Origin: Coraliomargarita sinensis
GTDB lineage: Bacteria; Verrucomicrobiota; Verrucomicrobiia; Opitutales; Coraliomargaritaceae
Direction of reading: 5' to 3'
DNA length: 64,000 nt
NCBI RefSeq assembly: GCF_003185655.1
Contig: NZ_QHJQ01000007.1
Coordinates: 1 to 64,000, forward strand
Shown: positions 8,501 through 16,251 of the stretch, piece after piece
Position numbering within the stretch: position 1 is the first letter of the stretch
How the letters are laid out: each line of letters starts with the position of its first letter
Made by a program: the position numbers and the translations under genes
Notes under the pieces: model-generated
Told to the model about the DNA's origin: nothing
The model's database searches: none
What the model saw: only the letters and a program-made list of their open reading frames with translations

Positions 8501-11491
8501 TCATCCCCCGAGGACCGAATTCAGGAGATCCAAGCCGGTTTCCACATCCCGGAGGATCTTTTCTTCTTTGGATGGCTTCGGTTTCAGGTTCTGCTCGCTC
8601 GGGGCCTCGCCGTCTTCCGTCCCCGGCTCGGCCGGGGTCTCGCCTTCAGCAGCGGGCTCGTCTTTTTGCTTCGCAGGCTGAGTCAAAGCGCGGTTGGCCG
8701 CTTGTTTGAGCATTCGTTCCAGGGCGGAAGTGTCCGGATCGCTCAATGTGCCCTTGATCTGGATGGTGCTGGCCCAGCGCCGGAAGCCGTCCTCGGCGGT
8801 ATTCGGCCCCAGTAATTCGAGGGTTTCCAAATATTCGATGAGTTGCCCCTTCGCTCCCAGGTTAAGTGTCAGGTCAAGCGGTTGGCTCATCGCTTCCTTC
8901 AGGCTGCTTGCGGCGATACTCCCGGCCCCGTCGATCAGGAGGTTCTCCCCGACAAAACTGAGTTGTGGAATCTTGATCTGCTTATCGGCACCCCGGGTGA
9001 GCTTGAGCGTAAAGTCACTGAAAGGCATATTCTCAAAGTATGGCACCGCCCTTGCCAGAGCGGTAATGCCCGGTCGGTTCAAGCTCTGCCCCAGCAGGCC
9101 GGCACCGATCAGCCCGAGATTGCTCCGGGTATCGAGCTTAAATGCGGTCAGCAGACCTTCCCGACCGTTCACGGCCAATTCGCCTTCGATCGCATCGATC
9201 GCCTGATCAAGCGTCGCCCCCTGTCCGGAGAATTTGGCTCGGCCGTCGAATGTCCCCCGCACCGGAAAATCTTTGGACGGTTTCTTGGAGAAGGTTGCCG
9301 GATCCACGTTGTCAAACATGAGGTCCGTCTTGATCGCGTAGGCCATCCGTTGACGTTGCGAATAGCGCGCCTCGCTGCTGCCGGAGAGCCGCCCGCCCTC
9401 AAACCCGCCCTCCAGGTTCTTCAAGCTGAGCAGGGGCTCGGTCACGACGACTTCAGCCTGCAAGTCGGTGATCACCTCTCCGGAAAGCAGGAGCAGTTCC
9501 GCAATGGACACTTTAACCTCGCCATCGTAACCCGCCCACGGGGGGCCCGCCACCTGCGCGGTATCCGGCACTTGTGGGCGCCCCGAAGTTGTTTGCGTCG
9601 TCGAGGGCGTCGGTGGCCTCACCCCTTCCGGCATTGCGTTCGTCGCCGCCCGCTCCTCAGGCTGAAAAGCGGCACTGAGAAATTCGATATCCCGCTGGCT
9701 CACTCTCGAAGCGGTGAGATCGGCTTGAAATTCCAACGGGCTCACCTTGGGGCGGACCTGCCCGGCGAACTGAAGGTTGGAGCTGGGTCGATTGTCCGAG
9801 CCGGCTTCGAGATTCGCCCCGAGCGCCAACACGCCCGGCTTCGGTTCGTTCAGCTGCAGGGCGAAACGGTAGTCCTGCCTCTGTCCGGGATAAGCCCGCG
9901 GAGAAATCGCATCGATGCGTCCCTGCGCCTGCAGGGGATAGTCATTCGCCGGATCGAGATTGAGGTCCACCTTGGCCCGCCCACTGAGGATCGAGGTGTA
10001 TCCGGCCAGAGCCGGCTGCTGGGTAATCTGCTGCAGCCCGAAGTCGAGTTTGGTCCGTGTCTGCAGTCCCGCGGGCAGGAAACCTTCGCTTGTCGCGCTG
10101 GCTCCGTAGCGACCGGAGCTTTGCCCCGTGAGAATGGCACCATACTGGTCCGACACCTGAAAGTCATTCAACTCCCAGGCGATGGACCGGTCGGACTCAA
10201 CACGAATGACCGGTTGGGCAAGAATCGTCACCTGATTCAGCATAGGCGCACCATCCTGAAAGACGGAAAGCGGCCCAAGGCGCAGCGGGGCGACCGGACT
10301 CAGTTGCAGCACACCGCCGGGCAGACCGGTTAAATTGAGTTGGGCCGAAAGATCGTTGCCGGACACCGAAAGCCCTTCCGGCATCCATGGCCGGAGCCAG
10401 GCAAGCGGAAGATTCGTGATGCGCACGTCCATCAAATTCCCGCTCAGGTCCTGCTTCCCTCCGAGCGTGAAATGTTTGTTCAGCTTTACGGACACCACCT
10501 CGGCGTCCGATGCGGACAGCAGCAAATCCGTGCCCTGTAAAGTCAGTTCCTCGCCCCCGGCCTCCGCGGTTAGGCTACCCTGCACATTGACTGCGCCGAC
10601 GCCGGCCATTTCCGGGAGGAAAATTTCCGGGCGCGGCAGGTCGGCATTAAATGCCACCGCCAGTGTCGCGCGCTCCTCAAAGCCCTGCACCGCCAGGTCC
10701 AGCTCCTGACTGACGCTGAGCAGGTTCTTGCCCGATTGATCACTGGCATTCGTCAGCGACTCCACCCGCACCTGCTCGAAACCACCGTCGCGATTTTGTT
10801 TCAAAAAGACCCGCGCGTTGGCATCAAACTCCTTCAGCCCGGCGTGCAGCGCCTCCCGTGAACTCAACTTAAGTGAGGCCTCGATCGTAGTCTCCTCGCC
10901 CGGTCGAATCGGCCCGGCGTTCAAATCGATCGCGTAGCGGCTACCGGCACCGTCCCGCAGCTCCCCTTGCAGTCGAATCGAGTCGATATCCAGCAGCCAG
11001 TCGATTTGACCGATCGCATAGAGGGCATCAACCGGCGAACCCGAGGCTTTGGGAGCCGGAGCCTCGCCTTTCGCAGGCCGGGGCACATCGCTTGCCTGGC
11101 CGGATGTGCTGGTACCGGTGCTCGGCGGCGCTATCGAGGGCTCCGCCGGGGTTTCACTTTGAATCAACGCCCCGGGAACCTCCACCACCAAGCCGTCCAC
11201 ATTGAGCGCACCGATTTTGACCGTATGATTAAAGAGCGCATCCAATGGTTTAAAATCCGTATCCAGCGTCGCCAGACGCACCACCGTGCCGTCGGGCATG
11301 GCCAGTTTCAGCTCGGACAATTCCAGCGAACTCGTGGAGATCCGCACCGTGCGAACCGAACTCCCCTCCGGCAACTGGCCCTCGATAATTTTTTTCTGCA
11401 CCCCGGGACGAGTTAAGACGAAAAGTCCCGCACCGACGAAAAGCACCACCAGGACGAAAAAGAACAAAAAGATTTTGAGGAATGTTTTCAT
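8501..11491 (-). CDS. AsmA-like inner-membrane-anchored periplasmic protein
   Basis: 996 residues. One transmembrane helix at about 7-29 (FLFFFVLVVLFVGAGLFVL) is followed by RPGVQKKIIEGQLPEG, typical of AsmA/TamB-like proteins. The bulk is a long run of beta-strands with repeated patterns such as LSISTSSLELSEL and GALNVDGLVV. A proline-rich segment at about 112-150 interrupts it. The region near 790-905 (LLTAFKLDTRSNLGLIGAGLL, FENMPFSDFTLKL) resembles the conserved AsmA C-terminal domain. The last 70 residues are charged. AsmA-like proteins are bridge-like and implicated in lipid transport or outer-membrane homeostasis. No operon partner is evident. Confidence 0.75.
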   Translation of the reverse strand: MKTFLKIFLFFFVLVVLFVGAGLFVLTRPGVQKKIIEGQLPEGSSVRTVRISTSSLELSELKLAMPDGTVVRLATLDTDFKPLDALFNHTVKIGALNVDGLVVEVPGALIQSETPAEPSIAPPSTGTSTSGQASDVPRPAKGEAPAPKASGSPVDALYAIGQIDWLLDIDSIRLQGELRDGAGSRYAIDLNAGPIRPGEETTIEASLKLSSREALHAGLKEFDANARVFLKQNRDGGFEQVRVESLTNASDQSGKNLLSVSQELDLAVQGFEERATLAVAFNADLPRPEIFLPEMAGVGAVNVQGSLTAEAGGEELTLQGTDLLLSASDAEVVSVKLNKHFTLGGKQDLSGNLMDVRITNLPLAWLRPWMPEGLSVSGNDLSAQLNLTGLPGGVLQLSPVAPLRLGPLSVFQDGAPMLNQVTILAQPVIRVESDRSIAWELNDFQVSDQYGAILTGQSSGRYGASATSEGFLPAGLQTRTKLDFGLQQITQQPALAGYTSILSGRAKVDLNLDPANDYPLQAQGRIDAISPRAYPGQRQDYRFALQLNEPKPGVLALGANLEAGSDNRPSSNLQFAGQVRPKVSPLEFQADLTASRVSQRDIEFLSAAFQPEERAATNAMPEGVRPPTPSTTQTTSGRPQVPDTAQVAGPPWAGYDGEVKVSIAELLLLSGEVITDLQAEVVVTEPLLSLKNLEGGFEGGRLSGSSEARYSQRQRMAYAIKTDLMFDNVDPATFSKKPSKDFPVRGTFDGRAKFSGQGATLDQAIDAIEGELAVNGREGLLTAFKLDTRSNLGLIGAGLLGQSLNRPGITALARAVPYFENMPFSDFTLKLTRGADKQIKIPQLSFVGENLLIDGAGSIAASSLKEAMSQPLDLTLNLGAKGQLIEYLETLELLGPNTAEDGFRRWASTIQIKGTLSDPDTSALERMLKQAANRALTQPAKQKDEPAAEGETPAEPGTEDGEAPSEQNLKPKPSKEEKILRDVETGLDLLNSVLGG

Positions 11492-12363
11492 AAAGTTGGT
11501 TTCAGATTATCGGAAAAAGCCCCGGACGCAAGGTTCCTTGGGAAGGCTGATGAGGTGGGCGATTTTGGATTTTTCATTGCCGATTAGATTTCGTTTAGAC
11601 GACTTATAGCGAATTCAGAAAGGTCGGTCCCGGCAGGTTCACCTGTAGCTGATGGCACGATACATGTCACGCCGTCTTGTCCGGCGCACCCGGTGAAGAC
11701 GGAAGCCTCGTTGAGCGTAGGCGGAGCTCGCATCGATCGACCTTGCTCTCGCAACGTCGCTACGAGGACAAAGTTTTTTGGTTCTTCGTTCCTGGTTCCT
11801 GCGTGACGATTTGTCAGTTTTCTTAATCGTAACCCTACTCTTAATCGTAATCCGCAAAATATCCGAGCCACGGATAGAAATGTCTGCCGCGGCAATGCGT
11901 TAGAATCCCATCCGATCGGAAAAGTGGACAAGAATGTCCACGCTCCGTTTGAGCACTGAAGCGCTGTTCTTTGTTCTACGTTTCTCGTTCCTGGTTAGGC
12001 GTGTCATCAAATAGGAATTCCAAATCGGTATCGGTATCGATACTCCGATCCTGTTGCGTGTTCGCTTGACGGGCACCTGTTGGAAAATTGGAAGCGGGAG
12101 TGTGGAGATTAAGGTAGCCTTTTTCGAGTCACCTCGGATCGACGACAGCCGTTCCAGTTAAAAGCAAATCAAAGATCAAAAATCTGAAATCGAAAATCGT
12201 TAACCCATATCCAATATCCTGATCCCTCCCAAACAGTAAGCGGTCGCAGCTACGCTGGCCCAAGGAAATCATTTTGCCTTCTCTTTTTTTTTGAAATGAG
12301 ACGCCCCTCGATACGCATCGACCCCGTTTTCACAAACGAGGCTACGAGGGCTTGCCCGCCCAC
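11492..12363. repeat. Repeat-filled intergenic region before rplS
   Basis: 870 bp with no credible gene. It holds a block at 11638-11775 (GGCACGATACATGTCACGCCGT ... CGACCTTGCTCTCGCAAC) that recurs at 62956-63075; heptamer tracts at about 11775-11807 and 11960-11998 (GTTCCTG-like) and 12165-12225 (AAATCxA words then ATATCCx words); a palindrome with an AGAA loop at 11923-11955; a hairpin unit GGTCGCAGCTACGCTGGCC near 12242 related to those at 57.3-60.4 kb; and a GAGGCTACG-type REP at 12315-12346. Confidence 0.7.
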
Positions 12364-12393
12364 AAAAAAGCCGCCCCGGGTTGGGACGGCTTT
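12364..12393 (-). terminator. Rho-independent terminator of the rpsP-trmD-rplS operon
   Basis: On the minus strand AAAGCCGTCCC pairs with GGGGCGGCTTT (11 bp, one G-U) around a short loop and is followed by a T run. It lies 24 bases after the rplS stop. Confidence 0.88.
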
Positions 12394-12416
12394 CATGAAA
12401 TACTTGTTGGCGTCGC

Positions 12417-12785
12417 TTAGCGGCCTGCTTCGACGAGGCGCTTTTCCTTCACCTGGTTCGCAGCCTTACCGATACGGTCGCGCATGTAGTACATGCGGGC
12501 GCGCATGGTGACCGACTCACGGTCGATTTCGACTTTTTCGATCGTCGGGCTGTGCACGGGGAAAACCTTTTCCACCCCGACGCCGGATGCGATGCGACGG
12601 ACCGTGAATGTCTCTTTCACGCCACCACCCTTGCGGCAAATAACGATGCCGGAAAAAATCTGGATACGTGTCTTATCCCCTTCCTTCACCTTCAGGTGAA
12701 CACGAACACCGTCACCGACTTTAAAGTCTGTGCGGTCATCGATAAGTTGATCTTGTGTGATTTCGTCTAGGATGGCTTGGCTCAT
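12417..12785 (-). CDS. rplS: 50S ribosomal protein L19
   Basis: 122 residues, normal for L19, which sits at the 30S-50S interface. Recognisable segments are FKVGDGVRVHLKVKEGDKTR (22-41), IQIFSGIVICRKGGG (42-56), ETFTVRRIASGVGVEKVFP (58-76) and SPTIEKVEI (79-87). It is the last gene of the rpsP-trmD-rplS operon, 21 bp after trmD, and is followed by a strong terminator. Confidence 0.97.
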   Translation of the reverse strand: MSQAILDEITQDQLIDDRTDFKVGDGVRVHLKVKEGDKTRIQIFSGIVICRKGGGVKETFTVRRIASGVGVEKVFPVHSPTIEKVEIDRESVTMRARMYYMRDRIGKAANQVKEKRLVEAGR

Positions 12786-12806
12786 AGCTGGAGTTTCCGT
12801 TAAATT

Positions 12807-13499
12807 TTAACTGTCTTGGTCTTTTTGGTCTAAAAGGTCGGGGCGTAAACGCCTGGTTTTGTCGAGTTGTTGGTCGCGGCGCCATTTCTCAATAGCGGCG
12901 TGATTGCCTGATAATAAGACCTCGGGCACGCGCATTCCGCGAAAGTCGGCAGGACGCGTGTATTGAGGAAAGCCGAGCAAGCTGCTCATGAAAGATTCTT
13001 CCGTCAAGGATTTTTCATCACCTAAAAATCCGGGGATGAATCGGCTGACCGAATCGATCAGCACCGCGGCGGCCAGGGTGCCGTTGGTCAGGACATAATC
13101 GCCGATGCTGATCTCGCGGTCCACCAGCTCGTCGCGCACCCGCTGGTCCACGCCCTCGTAGTGCCCGCTGAGGATGAGCAGGTGCTCCTCGTGCACCAAT
13201 TCGCGGGCCAGTGGACTGGTGAGCGGCTCCCCATCCGGGGCCATGTAGAGGACCTTCGTCTTCGGGCGGCGGAGTTCCTCCACTGCCGCAAAAATCGGCT
13301 CCGGCATCATCACCATGCCCGCACCGCCCCCGTAGGGCATCTCATCAGTCCGCTGGTGCTTGTCCTTGGCCCAGTCGCGGAGCTGGTGGGCGCGCACGTC
13401 GATCAGCCCGTTCTTGCGCCCACGGGCGATCATGCTGGACGTAAAAAAACCCTCCACCATTTCCGGGAAGAGGGTTAAAATGTCGAATTCGAGCTGCAT
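12807..13499 (-). CDS. trmD: tRNA (guanine-37-N1)-methyltransferase
   Basis: 230 residues, a typical TrmD of the SPOUT class, which methylates G37 next to the anticodon to prevent frameshifting. Conserved elements are DILTLFPEMV near the N-terminus, RTDEMPYGGGAGMVM (the tRNA/SAM-binding loop), LSGHYEGVDQRVRDE and the deep-knot segment EISIGDYVLTNGTLAA. The C-terminal RPDLL is also typical. It lies between rpsP and rplS as in most bacteria, but the usual rimM gene is not between rpsP and trmD. Confidence 0.97.
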   Translation of the reverse strand: MQLEFDILTLFPEMVEGFFTSSMIARGRKNGLIDVRAHQLRDWAKDKHQRTDEMPYGGGAGMVMMPEPIFAAVEELRRPKTKVLYMAPDGEPLTSPLARELVHEEHLLILSGHYEGVDQRVRDELVDREISIGDYVLTNGTLAAAVLIDSVSRFIPGFLGDEKSLTEESFMSSLLGFPQYTRPADFRGMRVPEVLLSGNHAAIEKWRRDQQLDKTRRLRPDLLDQKDQDS

Positions 13500-13691
13500 G
13501 GGGGCCTTTCTCCTGCGCCTTTCCGGCTCGGAGGTCGTTGAGTGGTTGAGTGGTCTGTGGGGATCACCTCTCCGCTCGAACTTGGAATCAAGATATTAAA
13601 AATTCCCTGACCCACGGGACAGGAATGTCCCGCCTCCGTTTGAACGTACTGACAACAGGCTTGATCTTTTGGCCTGTGCCAACCGGGAAAC
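13500..13691. repeat. Repeat tract and REP palindrome inside the rpsP-trmD operon
   Basis: The gap holds an octamer stretch (GTTGAGTGGTTGAGTGG near 13533-13550) and a REP-like hairpin at 13615-13638 (GGGACA, loop GGAA, TGTCCC) followed by the conserved GCCTCCGTTTGAA tail also seen at 11.94 and 57.13 kb. In other bacteria this position carries rimM. No terminator-like T run follows the hairpin on the minus strand. Confidence 0.75.
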
Positions 13692-13964
13692 CTAGGCTTC
13701 GGCTTTCTCGGCCGGTGCTTCGCGGCGCGCCTTGCGGATCAGGCTCGCTGCGGTGTCGGTCGGCTTGGCACCTACAGACTTCCAGTAATCCACACGGTCG
13801 AGCTTCAGCTTCAGTTCTTCTTCAGAACGCTTGGCCTGCGGCTCGTAGGTGCCGAGAATTTCGACAAAACGGCCATCGCGGCGGGCAGCTGCCTCAGTGA
13901 CAACCATGCGGTAGAAAGGACGGTGGCTTGCACCATGACGTTGGAGACGGATTTTGAGTGCCAT
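13692..13964 (-). CDS. rpsP: 30S ribosomal protein S16
   Basis: 90 residues. It starts MALKIRLQRHGASHRPFYRMVV, the S16 signature, and continues RDGRFVEILGTYEP. Length is normal and the tail is acidic. It is the first gene of the operon with trmD and rplS. The upstream region has a possible TTGACA box. Confidence 0.97.
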   Translation of the reverse strand: MALKIRLQRHGASHRPFYRMVVTEAAARRDGRFVEILGTYEPQAKRSEEELKLKLDRVDYWKSVGAKPTDTAASLIRKARREAPAEKAEA

Positions 13965-14025
13965 ATCGGAAAGAGTTGAAAATAAAAAATGCCCGGCGAG
14001 ACCCCGGATTTAGAGAAAAGCGCAG

Positions 14026-14054
14026 AAAAAAGGCTTTTCCGGGAAGACTGTCAA
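14026..14054 (-). promoter_or_regulatory. Possible promoter of rpsP
   Basis: On the minus strand TTGACA (14054-14049) is followed after 17 bp by TTTTTT, a weak match to a -10 box, about 60 bp before the rpsP start. The -35 match is perfect, the -10 is poor. Confidence 0.3.
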
Positions 14055-14121
14055 GCGGGGAATTTGGGGTGTGGTTTGGCTTAGGGCATGGAGCGAAGAG
14101 CGAAGAGCCCGTACTATGGTG

Positions 14122-14475
14122 CTACAGAGAACGACTGAATTTCGTTATCATTTTAGACACTTCGTCAAGTTCACGAAGTCGATTATTTCGCACGTCATCG
14201 TCGATATAGCCTTTCCGAGCAAAAAATGCGGTCATACTTGCGCATTCAAAAACCGAGCGGCGGGCGTAATTTAGAAAGTTCTTAAACTCAGCTTTTGATG
14301 TGCTACCAGAGCCTTCGGCGATGTTGTTAGAAATGCTAACCGCGGCGCCGCGCATTTGTTCCGCAAAACGATACAGCCGTTTCTTCTCCAGCTCATCCGC
14401 GACGTTGCAGAGCTCGTCGCCAACGTCACAAGCCCGCTGCCATATTTTTAGATCTTCAAACCTAAACTGTCCCAT
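14122..14475 (-). CDS. Four-helix-bundle protein of the 23S rRNA intervening-sequence (IVP) family
   Basis: 117 residues. It starts with FRFEDLKIWQRACDV, has the central LYRFAEQMRGAAVSISNNIAEGSG (rewritten in this family as QxRRAAxSIxxNIAEG) and ends in helices with EFKNFLNYARRSVFECAS. These are the marks of the S23/IVP four-helix-bundle proteins, first found in 23S rRNA inserts and now known as free-standing genes of unknown function. Two more members lie at 46345 and 47895. It precedes the ribosomal operon on the same strand but is separated by about 157 bp. Confidence 0.9.
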   Translation of the reverse strand: MGQFRFEDLKIWQRACDVGDELCNVADELEKKRLYRFAEQMRGAAVSISNNIAEGSGSTSKAEFKNFLNYARRSVFECASMTAFFARKGYIDDDVRNNRLRELDEVSKMITKFSRSL

Positions 14476-14532
14476 AAAATAATCCTACCTCCCTACTCTC
14501 CACTCGGTGTTCTCCGCTCTGTGCTCCATGCC

Positions 14533-14775
14533 CTATGCCCTATGCCCCTCCGGCACCACCATCTCGGGGGAATCGGTCCAGGGCAGCGGGAAGGCGCTCT
14601 TCTGCCAGTCCTTGCGCTCATCACCGATTTTAGCGAATTCGTCTTCTTTTCCATCCACCAACACACCGGAAAATTTATAGCGCGAATCCTCCCCGGTCAG
14701 ACGGACATGGCGTCGTCCATTGTAAGACACAAGAATGCGCGGCGTGGCGTAGTCGATCTGGCGGATTTTGGGCAT
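14533..14775 (-). CDS. Small conserved hypothetical protein
   Basis: 80 residues, soluble, strand-rich: PKIRQIDYATPRILVSYNGRR then RLTGEDSRYKFSGVLVDGKEDEF. I do not recognise a family. The C-terminal codons run into a heptamer tract (CCCTATG words at 14513-14550), so the present end of the protein may have been changed by repeat growth. It is followed on the minus strand by the IVP gene about 57 bp away. Confidence 0.55.
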   Translation of the reverse strand: MPKIRQIDYATPRILVSYNGRRHVRLTGEDSRYKFSGVLVDGKEDEFAKIGDERKDWQKSAFPLPWTDSPEMVVPEGHRA

Positions 14776-14785
14776 GTTTTCGGGG

Positions 14786-14940
<155 letters not shown>

Positions 14941-14971
14941 AATCAGCGCAAAGCCGGTTATCCCGTCAATC

Positions 14972-15232
14972 ATGCCTAAAGTTATCTTCCAAAAATCCGA
15001 CGTCACCGCCGAATGGACGGGTGACGAAGAAAGCATTCTCGAACTGGCCGAAGCCAACGACCTCGACCTGGACTACGGTTGCCGCATGGGCAACTGCACA
15101 GCCTGCCAGCAAAAAGTGGTTTCCGGGGAAGTCGAATACCCCAACGGCCACACCGGCGAGCCGGAAGAAGGGAACGAGCTGATGTGCTGCTCCCAGCCGA
15201 AAGGCGACGCCGACGTCGTCATCGACGCCTAG
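14972..15232 (+). CDS. 2Fe-2S ferredoxin, plant type
   Basis: 86 residues, an electron carrier. Cluster ligands follow the plant-type order: C37, C42 and C45 in [12 protein letters not shown], with the fourth among C72/C73 (LMCCSQP). The region before ([32 protein letters not shown]) matches the beta-grasp fold. Slightly short for the family but complete. The redox partner is not in the window. Its start lies 32 bp beyond the heptamer arrays, so its promoter is probably inside or overlapping them. Confidence 0.93.
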   Translation: MPKVIFQKSDVTAEWTGDEESILELAEANDLDLDYGCRMGNCTACQQKVVSGEVEYPNGHTGEPEEGNELMCCSQPKGDADVVIDA

Positions 15233-15234
15233 GT

Positions 15235-15445
15235 CGGTGGCCTCGCTGGTCACAGCGGGGGCGATGCCTTTCGAGCTTTCCCCTCGTCTCGATCCAACCC
15301 CAAAACCGAGTTTTGAGGCTACATGGCCTTTGTGGCCTCGTTCGTGAGAGTGGGGTCGGACATTGCGAACCTTTTCCTCGTCTCGATCCTACCCAAAAAA
15401 CCGAGTTTTGAGGCTACGAGGCCTTTGCTACATTCAATGCCCGGC
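15235..15445. repeat. Cluster of GAGGCTAC-type REP elements, downstream side of RAYT
   Basis: Four hairpin elements: 15238-15265 and 15332-15359 (GTGGCCTCG... orientation) and 15297-15322 and 15390-15417 (CCCCAAAAC-cga-GTTTTGAGGCTAC orientation). They share the foot GTAG/GTGG-CCTC and the base CCCC/GAGG with a C-A mismatch at the same position, while the inner stem differs. They flank the transposase gene at 15446-15964. Confidence 0.8.
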
Positions 15446-15964
15446 TCAATCGGCCTGAGACGTCCGATAAGCCAAGAAGCATTTCCAGAATTGGTCACTA
15501 TCCCAAGGATCCAGATCCGGAAAGCCCGGCACCATGTTGCCTGCGTAAGGCCATTCTTCAACCCTCGCCACAAGTCCCGCACGAACCGGATTTTCGCGCA
15601 GATATTGACATGTATCGACAAAAGCCCCCCGGGATCGCTCTGATTCCCGGAGCACGTGGTCATGCGCTTGCTTCTGCCAGGAAACATCCAAGTGGCGCCT
15701 CAAAAAACGCGTCGCTTTCAGTTGATCACTTCCCGAAGACGCCCCCACCCAGATGAGATGAATATGATCCGGCATACAGACATACCGGGCACATCCCATA
15801 GCGTAGCGTGCGGAGGCATGTAAAAGCACTTCGCGAAAATGCCCGTACAAGCTCGCATCCCAACTGATGGAATGGCGATTCTTACTGACATGAGTCCAAT
15901 GCACATGAGCGAATCCTTGATAATACTCCGGCGCCAGTCGCGGCAATCGACGCTTATCCCACAT
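15446..15964 (-). CDS. RAYT / Y1-family transposase
   Basis: 172 residues from the ATG at 15964 (MWDKRRLPRLAPEYYQG). The frame is open further upstream, but that part translates REP repeats and is rejected. The Y1 signature YVCMPDHIHLIWVG holds the two metal-binding histidines (HIH). The catalytic tyrosine is probably in FVDTCQYLRENPVRAGLV. The fold and length fit single-domain REP-associated tyrosine transposases, which cut and join REP hairpins. Five or more REP copies of one family lie directly on both sides, the classic REPtron arrangement. Confidence 0.88.
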   Translation of the reverse strand: MWDKRRLPRLAPEYYQGFAHVHWTHVSKNRHSISWDASLYGHFREVLLHASARYAMGCARYVCMPDHIHLIWVGASSGSDQLKATRFLRRHLDVSWQKQAHDHVLRESERSRGAFVDTCQYLRENPVRAGLVARVEEWPYAGNMVPGFPDLDPWDSDQFWKCFLAYRTSQAD

Positions 15965-16054
15965 AAGTTTTTTATCGTTATTCTTACCGAAGCTAGCAAC
16001 AAAATATCGATTACCTCGCGGGCCACGGCGGCGAGCGGGCCTTTTGAACCAACT

Positions 16055-16250
16055 GCGTGGCCTCGTTTGTGAGAACGGGGTCGGGCCTTTTCCTCGTCTC
16101 GATGTGACCCCAGAACTAAGTTTTGAGGCTACGTGGCCTCGCTGGTGACAGCGGGGTCGATGCCTTTCGAGCTTCCCCCTCATGTCGATCCTACCCCAAA
16201 ACTGAGTTTTGAGGCTACGTAGCCTCGCTGGTCACAGCGGGGGCGGCTAG
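16055..16250. repeat. Cluster of GAGGCTAC-type REP elements, upstream side of RAYT
   Basis: Alternating elements at 16057-16083, 16107-16132, 16133-16160, 16194-16218 and 16219-16246. Stems read CGTTT/GAACG, AGAAC/GTTTT, CGCTG/CAGCG, AAAAC/GTTTT and CGCTG/CAGCG, all inside the same CCCC...GAGGCTAC frame. The last copy ends five bases from the stop codon of the DUF4838 gene. Confidence 0.82.
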
Positions 16251-16251
16251 T

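Noticed and set aside
8843..10333. 496-codon plus ORF opposite the AsmA-like gene
   Set aside because: Shadow frame with Arg/His/Gln-rich composition; the minus frame has a membrane anchor and AsmA-like C-terminus.
15965..16183. N-terminal extension of the RAYT at 15446 up to 16183
   Set aside because: It translates REP hairpins; the ATG at 15964 gives a normal Y1 protein.
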